The notes under the pieces: generated by a model
What the model was told of the DNA's origin: nothing
Databases searched by the model: none
The model's input: only the letters and a program-made list of their open reading frames with translations
Assembly (NCBI GenBank): GCA_905221505.1
Contig: CAJNDL010000024.1
Location: 1-32,647 of the forward strand
Direction: 5' to 3'
DNA: 32,647 bases
Source: a bacterium
Lineage (GTDB): Bacteria; Bacillota; Bacilli; Lactobacillales; Streptococcaceae
Made by a program: the position numbers and the translations under genes
Shown: piece after piece, positions 28,778 to 32,647 of the stretch
Numbering within the stretch: position 1 is the stretch's first letter
Layout of the letters: each line of letters opens with the position of its first letter

Positions 28778-28793
28778 GGAGGTGAACACACTA

Positions 28794-29294
28794 ATGAGTG
28801 AAGCAATTATTGCTAAAAAAGCGGAACTAGTTGACGTAGTAGCTGAAAAAATGAAAGCTGCTGCATCTATCGTCGTTGTAGACGCTCGTGGTTTGACAGT
28901 TGAGCAAGATACAGTTCTTCGTCGTGAGCTTCGTGGAAGCGAAGTTGAGTATAAAGTGATTAAAAACTCAATCTTGCGTCGTGCAGCTGAAAAAGCTGGT
29001 CTTGAAGATCTTGCATCAGTATTTGTTGGACCATCTGCAGTAGCATTTTCTAACGAAGATGTTATCGCACCAGCGAAAATCTTGAACGATTTTGCTAAAG
29101 ACGCTGAAGCACTTGAAATCAAAGGTGGTGCAATCGAAGGCGCTGTCGCATCTAAAGAAGAGATTCTTGCTCTTGCAACTCTTCCAAACCGCGAAGGACT
29201 TCTTTCTATGCTCCTTTCTGTACTTCAAGCGCCAGTGCGCAACGTTGCTCTTGCAGTCAAAGCGGTTGCAGACAACAAAGAAGACGCAGCTTAA
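28794..29294 (+). CDS. rplJ: 50S ribosomal protein L10
   Basis: The 166-residue protein forms the base of the ribosomal stalk and carries L7/L12 dimers on its C-terminal helix. Recognisable regions are the start [20 protein letters not shown], the segment [20 protein letters not shown], and the Ala-rich C-terminus. The start at 28794 follows GGAGGTGA (28778-28785). An in-frame ATG 63 bases upstream lies inside the leader and was rejected. Codon use is strongly biased to the preferred streptococcal set, fitting high expression. Confidence 0.97.
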   Translation: MSEAIIAKKAELVDVVAEKMKAAASIVVVDARGLTVEQDTVLRRELRGSEVEYKVIKNSILRRAAEKAGLEDLASVFVGPSAVAFSNEDVIAPAKILNDFAKDAEALEIKGGAIEGAVASKEEILALATLPNREGLLSMLLSVLQAPVRNVALAVKAVADNKEDAA

Positions 29295-29300
29295 TCTTAA

Positions 29301-29323
29301 GCTACGCAGCGTAGCCTAGCTAC
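29301..29323 (+). other. Overlapping alternative hairpins between rplJ and rplL
   Basis: GCTACG (29301-29306) pairs with CGTAGC (29310-29315). The same GTAGC (29311-29315) can instead pair with GCTAC (29319-29323), followed by a run of A residues. Only one hairpin can form at a time. There is no T-run, so it is not an intrinsic terminator on the plus strand. Confidence 0.55.
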
Positions 29324-29367
29324 AAAAAAATATTATAAATTTAAAAACTTATTTGGAGGAAATAACA

Positions 29368-29736
29368 ATGGCATTGAACATTGAAAACATTATTGCTGAA
29401 ATTAAAGAAGCTTCAATCCTTGAATTGAACGACCTTGTAAAAGCTATCGAAGAAGAATTTGGTGTAACTGCAGCTGCTCCTGTAGCTGTTGCTGCAGCTG
29501 GTGCTGCTGACGCTGGTGCTGCTAAAGATTCATTCGACGTTGAATTGACATCTGCAGGCGACAAAAAAGTTGGCGTTATCAAAGTTGTACGTGAAATCAC
29601 AGGTCTTGGTCTTAAAGAAGCTAAAGAACTTGTTGACGGTGCACCAGCACTTGTTAAAGAAGGCGTTGCAACTGCAGAAGCTGAAGAAATCAAAGCTAAA
29701 TTGGAAGAAGCTGGAGCTTCAGTTACTCTTAAATAA
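29368..29736 (+). CDS. rplL: 50S ribosomal protein L7/L12
   Basis: The 122-residue stalk protein recruits translation factors. It has an N-terminal dimerisation helix ([29 protein letters not shown]), an Ala/Gly-rich hinge (about 40-53), and the conserved C-terminal domain with [33 protein letters not shown] lies 8 bases before the ATG. An in-frame ATG 15 bases upstream covers the ribosome site and was rejected. Strong codon bias matches rplJ. Confidence 0.98.
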   Translation: MALNIENIIAEIKEASILELNDLVKAIEEEFGVTAAAPVAVAAAGAADAGAAKDSFDVELTSAGDKKVGVIKVVREITGLGLKEAKELVDGAPALVKEGVATAEAEEIKAKLEEAGASVTLK

Positions 29737-29833
29737 GAGGCATATACCAATTAGAATTCGGAATACTATAGTATCAGCCTTTTAGAATCGTGAACACATT
29801 TTAGAAACTGATAAATTAATTTAGTTTCCTACC

Positions 29834-29877
29834 AAAAACCCTACCAAAAATTAATTTGGCAGGGTTTTTCTTTTTAA
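29834..29877 (+). terminator. Terminator of rplJ-rplL
   Basis: AAAAACCCTACCAAA (29834-29848) pairs with TTTGGCAGGGTTTTT (29855-29869) with a single A-C mismatch, followed by CTTTTT. It is about 100 bases after the rplL stop codon. Confidence 0.85.
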
Positions 29878-29890
29878 TAAAATTATTTTG

Positions 29891-29922
29891 GGGAACAGTT
29901 GAATATTGTTCTCCTTTTTTTA
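29891..29922 (+). terminator. Second terminator-like hairpin
   Basis: GGGGAACA (29891-29898) pairs with TGTTCTCC (29908-29915, one G-T wobble) and is followed by seven T residues. It comes 14 bases after the first terminator, giving a tandem stop. Confidence 0.7.
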
Positions 29923-30217
29923 TGCGTTTTCTTGTGGGAAGATTTACTCCATTTTCTTCAGGAATTGAGAATTTGCCCAGCCGCAAAAGTTCCAATCAAT
30001 CTCAATAACTCAGAAAAAAGAAGACTGACAAAATATGACTACTTTAAGACGAAATAAGAAGAAAAATTGTGATCAAAATTAATATAGATTAAAGTAGATT
30101 CTGGAATGGTCTATTTTATATATATTGGAGAAGTTTGAAGTGTATTTTCCTGACAGATACAATAGTATACAAGATTAGTGAGAAGATGCTAAATTTTCTT
30201 AATTTTCTAAATTGTTA
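29923..30217. other. Gene-free intergenic stretch
   Basis: About 295 AT-rich bases between the tandem terminators and the promoter of the choline-binding protease. I see no convincing gene, RNA or known repeat. The only open frame of note (ATG at 29923, 28 codons) lacks a ribosome site. Confidence 0.5.
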
Positions 30218-30246
30218 TTGAAAATTATAAAATAGTATGCTATAAT
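30218..30246 (+). promoter_or_regulatory. Promoter of the choline-binding protein pair
   Basis: TTGAAA (30218-30223), a 17-base spacer, and TATAAT (30241-30246) preceded by TGC form a strong extended promoter. AGGAGGGGAG follows as the ribosome site of the ATG at 30267. Confidence 0.8.
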
Positions 30247-30266
30247 CACATTAGGAGGGGAGAATA

Positions 30267-31532
30267 ATGAAGAAAATTTTTTATAAAAAATTGGGTATTT
30301 CAATTATTGCGAGTACTTTATTAGCAAGCCAGCTACCGACAGTATCTGCTTTGACTGTTATTTCAAGTACAGGCGAGGAGTATGAGGTAAGTGAAACATT
30401 ACAAGAGAGTCCAGGAACTAATAATTTTTCACTTCCCGATGTTTCACCGACTTATGGTTCATATTACCAAAAACAATCAGAAGTAATTATCGGTAATGAT
30501 GATTTGGTTAAAATTGATAATACTCTACAATATCCGTATTCAACTTCAGCTATGGTTTTGTCTGAGTACCATGGTGTATCTAATGGAAAGAATATAGAAG
30601 GAAGAGGAAGCGCGAATTTTATTAAAGATAATGTTTTAATTACAGCAGCTCACAACTTCTACAGTCATAAATATGGAAAAGAAGCGGATGCTATTTATGT
30701 ACTTCCAGCAGCTAGTCCAGATCAGGAACCATTTGGAAAGATCAAGGTTAAGGAAGTTCGTTATTTGAAAGAATTTAGAACTTTAAATTCTAGAGATGCA
30801 TCGAAATATGACTTGGCTCTATTAATTCTAGAAGAGCCTGTTGGCGCAAAATTGGGAACACTGGGGCTTCCAAATAGTCAGAAAAATTTGGCGGGAACAC
30901 CTGTAACAATTACTGGTTATCCATCATATGCTTTTAAAATTCATCAAATGTATACAGATAAAAAACAAGTTTTAAGTGATGATGGTACTTTTTTGGATTA
31001 TCAAGTTGATACTTTGGAGGGGTCAAGTGGATCTGCAGTTTATGATGCCAGACACCGTGTAGTCGGAGTGCATACTTTGGGGGATGAAGATAATCAAGTT
31101 AATAGTGCAGTAAAATTAAATGAACAAAACCTATCCTTTATCTATTCCATCCTTGAGGGACATTCTATTGATGGGTGGAAGTTTATTAGTGGTACTTGGT
31201 ATTATTATAAGAACAGTACGAAACAAACAGGTTGGCAGAAAATAAATGATACTTGGTATTATCTAGATGTTTCAGGTAAAATGCTTACAGATTGGCAAAA
31301 AGTAAACGAAAAATGGTATTACCTTGAATCCTCTGGTTCAATGGCAACAGGTTGGAAATATGTACGAGGCAGATGGTATTACTTAGATAATAAAAATGGA
31401 GACATGAAAACCGGTTGGATAAAAGTGGGAGGAAATTGGTATTATCTCAATTCCTCTGGAGCAATGGTTACAGGTAGCCAAACTATCGATGGTAAAGTTT
31501 ATAATTTCGCCTCATCTGGTGAGTGGATTTAA
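30267..31532 (+). CDS. cbpG: Choline-binding trypsin-like serine protease (CbpG-like)
   Basis: A 421-residue secreted protein. A signal peptide ends near residue 28 (VSA/LT). The protease domain (about 60-295) is V8/trypsin-like with a complete triad: H129 in TAAHN, D182 in KYDLALL and S254 in EGSSGSAV. From about 302 to the end there are roughly six choline-binding repeats, each with a WYY core (for example TWYYLD and RWYYLD), which attach the protein to phosphocholine on teichoic acid. The design matches pneumococcal CbpG, a surface protease linked to adhesion and matrix degradation; the symbol rests on architecture and on the CbpF-like partner next door. The next gene begins 17 bases downstream, so both are probably on one mRNA. 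Confidence 0.78.
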   Translation: MKKIFYKKLGISIIASTLLASQLPTVSALTVISSTGEEYEVSETLQESPGTNNFSLPDVSPTYGSYYQKQSEVIIGNDDLVKIDNTLQYPYSTSAMVLSEYHGVSNGKNIEGRGSANFIKDNVLITAAHNFYSHKYGKEADAIYVLPAASPDQEPFGKIKVKEVRYLKEFRTLNSRDASKYDLALLILEEPVGAKLGTLGLPNSQKNLAGTPVTITGYPSYAFKIHQMYTDKKQVLSDDGTFLDYQVDTLEGSSGSAVYDARHRVVGVHTLGDEDNQVNSAVKLNEQNLSFIYSILEGHSIDGWKFISGTWYYYKNSTKQTGWQKINDTWYYLDVSGKMLTDWQKVNEKWYYLESSGSMATGWKYVRGRWYYLDNKNGDMKTGWIKVGGNWYYLNSSGAMVTGSQTIDGKVYNFASSGEWI

Positions 31533-31549
31533 TATTGGAGAGTATATAG

Positions 31550-32485
31550 ATGAAAATTTTGAAAAAAATGATGCAAGTTGGACTAACAACATTTTTCTTT
31601 GGTCTGCTAGCTACAAATGTAGTATTTGCAGATGATTCTGAAGGATGGCATTTTGTACAAGAAAACGGAAGAACCTACTACAAGAAGGGGGACATCAAAG
31701 AAAAGGCTTGGCGAGTGATTGATGGCAAGTACTATTATTTTGATCATGTATCAGGAGAGATGGTTGTCGGCTGGCAATATATCCCGTTTCCATCTAAAGG
31801 TAGTACAATTGGTCCGTACCCAAATGGTTTAAGATTAGAATCTATGCCAATGCCACAATGGTATTACTTTGGTCAAGATGGGGTTCTTCAAGAATTTGTT
31901 GGCAAGCAAGTTTTAGAGGCAAAAACTGCTACAAATACCAACAAACATCATGGGGAACAATATGATAGCCCAGCAGAGAAACGAACCTATTATTTTGAAG
32001 ATAAACGTGATTATCACACCTTAAAAACCGGCTGGATTTCTGACGAAGGGCATTGGTATTATTTACAGAAGGATGGTAGCTTCGATGCTCGTATCGACAG
32101 TTTAACGGTTGGGGAGCTAGTGCGTGGTTGGACAAATGATAACTCAACTTGGTACTATCTAGATTCAGAAACTGGTATCATGCAAACTGGTTGGAAGCAA
32201 CTTGGCAATAAGTGGTACTACCTCCGTTCCTCAGGAGCTATGACAACTGGTTGGGTGAAAGATGGTTCAACTTGGTATTATCTAGATGCTCAAAATGGTG
32301 ATATGAAGACAGGTTGGGCTTATGTTGGTAACAGTTGGTACTACCTTCGTTCATCAGGTGCAATGTCTACCGGTTGGGTCAAAGATAATGGTAAGTGGTA
32401 CTATCTCGCATCATCTGGTAATATGCTTCGCAATACACGCACACCAGATGGCTATTATGTAGATGGCAGTGGCGCTTGGAAATAA
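31550..32485 (+). CDS. cbpF: CbpF-like choline-binding surface protein
   Basis: A 311-residue secreted protein with signal peptide cleavage after VFA (residue 27). Nearly the whole mature chain is choline-binding repeat. The first half holds divergent repeats with inserts (DGKYYYFDHVSGEMVVGWQY, GQDGVLQEFVGKQVLEAKTA, EKRTYYFEDKRDYHTLKTGW). The second half has regular consensus repeats of the GNKWYYLRSSGAMTTGW type. The N-terminal half closely recalls pneumococcal CbpF, known to inhibit the autolysin LytC, and the related CbpC/J/K proteins. Length is slightly under that of CbpF, with fewer repeats and a different C-terminal tail. GGAG precedes the start. It has no enzymatic domain. Confidence 0.8.
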   Translation: MKILKKMMQVGLTTFFFGLLATNVVFADDSEGWHFVQENGRTYYKKGDIKEKAWRVIDGKYYYFDHVSGEMVVGWQYIPFPSKGSTIGPYPNGLRLESMPMPQWYYFGQDGVLQEFVGKQVLEAKTATNTNKHHGEQYDSPAEKRTYYFEDKRDYHTLKTGWISDEGHWYYLQKDGSFDARIDSLTVGELVRGWTNDNSTWYYLDSETGIMQTGWKQLGNKWYYLRSSGAMTTGWVKDGSTWYYLDAQNGDMKTGWAYVGNSWYYLRSSGAMSTGWVKDNGKWYYLASSGNMLRNTRTPDGYYVDGSGAWK

Positions 32486-32496
32486 ATTTTAAACAG

Positions 32497-32530
32497 AGAA
32501 AATCTACTGAGAAGGTAGGTTTTCTTTTTT
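32497..32530. terminator. Terminator after the CbpF-like gene
   Basis: AGAAAATCTAC (32497-32507) pairs with GTAGGTTTTCT (32515-32525, one wobble), followed by TTTTT. It lies 12 bases after the stop codon. Confidence 0.82.
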
Positions 32531-32576
32531 AGTCAGTGAATATAGTAAAATGAACCAAAAACAGTACAGAATGTGG

Positions 32577-32582
32577 TATAAT
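32577..32582 (+). promoter_or_regulatory. Transposase promoter
   Basis: TATAAT preceded by TGG (extended -10) ends only 6 bases before the transposase ATG. No -35 box is obvious. The predicted transcription start falls at or next to the ATG. Confidence 0.5.
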
Positions 32583-32588
32583 CTTCTT

Positions 32589-32647
32589 ATGGCATATTCA
32601 ATAGATTTTCGTAAAAAAGTTCTCTCTTATTGTGAGCGAACAGGTAG
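32589..32647 (+). CDS. IS630-Spn1-type transposase, first 19 codons
   Basis: The open frame reads MAYSIDFRKKVLSYCERTG and continues past the window edge. This is the recognisable start of the IS630-Spn1 transposase ORF, which opens a helix-turn-helix DNA-binding domain of the IS630/Tc1-mariner superfamily. No Shine-Dalgarno sequence is visible in front of the ATG. Only 59 bases are present, so the C-terminal DDE domain and any frameshift cannot be assessed. Confidence 0.75.
   Translation, partial: MAYSIDFRKKVLSYCERTG

Larger units (their letters stand above)
32541..32647 (+). mobile_element. Left end of an IS630-Spn1-like insertion sequence (partial)
   Basis: TATAGTAAAATGAA at 32541-32554 matches the end sequence I recall for IS630-Spn1 and for the RUP repeat derived from it, including a TA at the boundary as expected for IS630-family insertion. 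A transposase reading frame begins 48 bases in. The rest of the element runs off the window, so its right end, target duplication and intactness cannot be judged. Confidence 0.7.

Noticed and set aside
29349..29750. 133-codon minus-strand frame across rplL
   Set aside because: Its Ala/Ser-rich content mirrors the repetitive codons of L7/L12; the sense gene is certain.
29923..30009. 28-codon open frame downstream of the rplL terminators
   Set aside because: The ATG sits directly after a terminator T-run, without a promoter or ribosome site, and the peptide is not recognisable.
30042..30058. TTTAAG followed five bases later by ATAAGA, considered as a CiaR site
   Set aside because: The second half does not match the TTTAAG repeat, and the site is not placed near a -10 box.

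Overview
This window looks like chromosomal DNA from a Mitis-group streptococcus. Streptococcus mitis or a close relative fits better than typical S. pneumoniae, but species is an inference. The evidence is a BOX element, two choline-binding proteins of the CbpG/CbpF type, LicD-family genes, MecA, L10 and L7/L12 proteins of pneumococcal type, and the start of an IS630-Spn1-like transposase. An LTA-synthase-like gene beside pneumococcus-type teichoic acid genes, plus a rearranged lic3-type locus, points away from standard pneumococcus.

Layout. (1) 1-2261: a cluster of hairpins, then a minus-strand LtaS-family membrane sulfatase. (2) 2343-12754: one long plus-strand operon running from an rRNA methyltransferase through aroD, aroE, aroB, aroC, tyrA, a YlbF-like gene, aroA, aroK and pheA to an LCP (LytR-CpsA-Psr) ligase. 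Several genes overlap by 4-11 bases. It encodes the shikimate pathway from dehydroquinate to chorismate and the branch enzymes to tyrosine and phenylalanine. (3) 12848-19312: a teichoic-acid-type locus with a LicD protein, a family 2 glycosyltransferase, a fused Wzy-like polymerase plus LicD protein, a third LicD, and a convergent flippase. (4) 19377-22483: mecA, then hom-thrB for threonine synthesis. (5) 22551-28568: a BOX element, msrAB, a heterodimeric ABC exporter and an Atz/Trz-type amidohydrolase. (6) 28587-29877: the rplJ-rplL operon with an L10 leader. (7) 29878-32647: a mostly empty intergenic stretch, a choline-binding trypsin-like protease, a CbpF-like choline-binding protein, and the left edge of an IS630-type element cut by the window end.

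The strongest unusual signal is in region 3. A polymerase-like membrane protein carries a complete LicD domain at its C-terminus. Together with two free-standing LicD proteins it gives three LicD domains in under 5 kb, next to a single glycosyltransferase and a divergently expressed flippase. This suggests a teichoic acid (or related phosphocholine- or polyol-phosphate-decorated glycan) assembly system that differs from the standard pneumococcal one. The LCP protein just upstream could attach the product to the wall, and the choline-binding proteins at the right end could bind it. Gene functions were assigned from recognised motifs and remembered family features; no searches were run.
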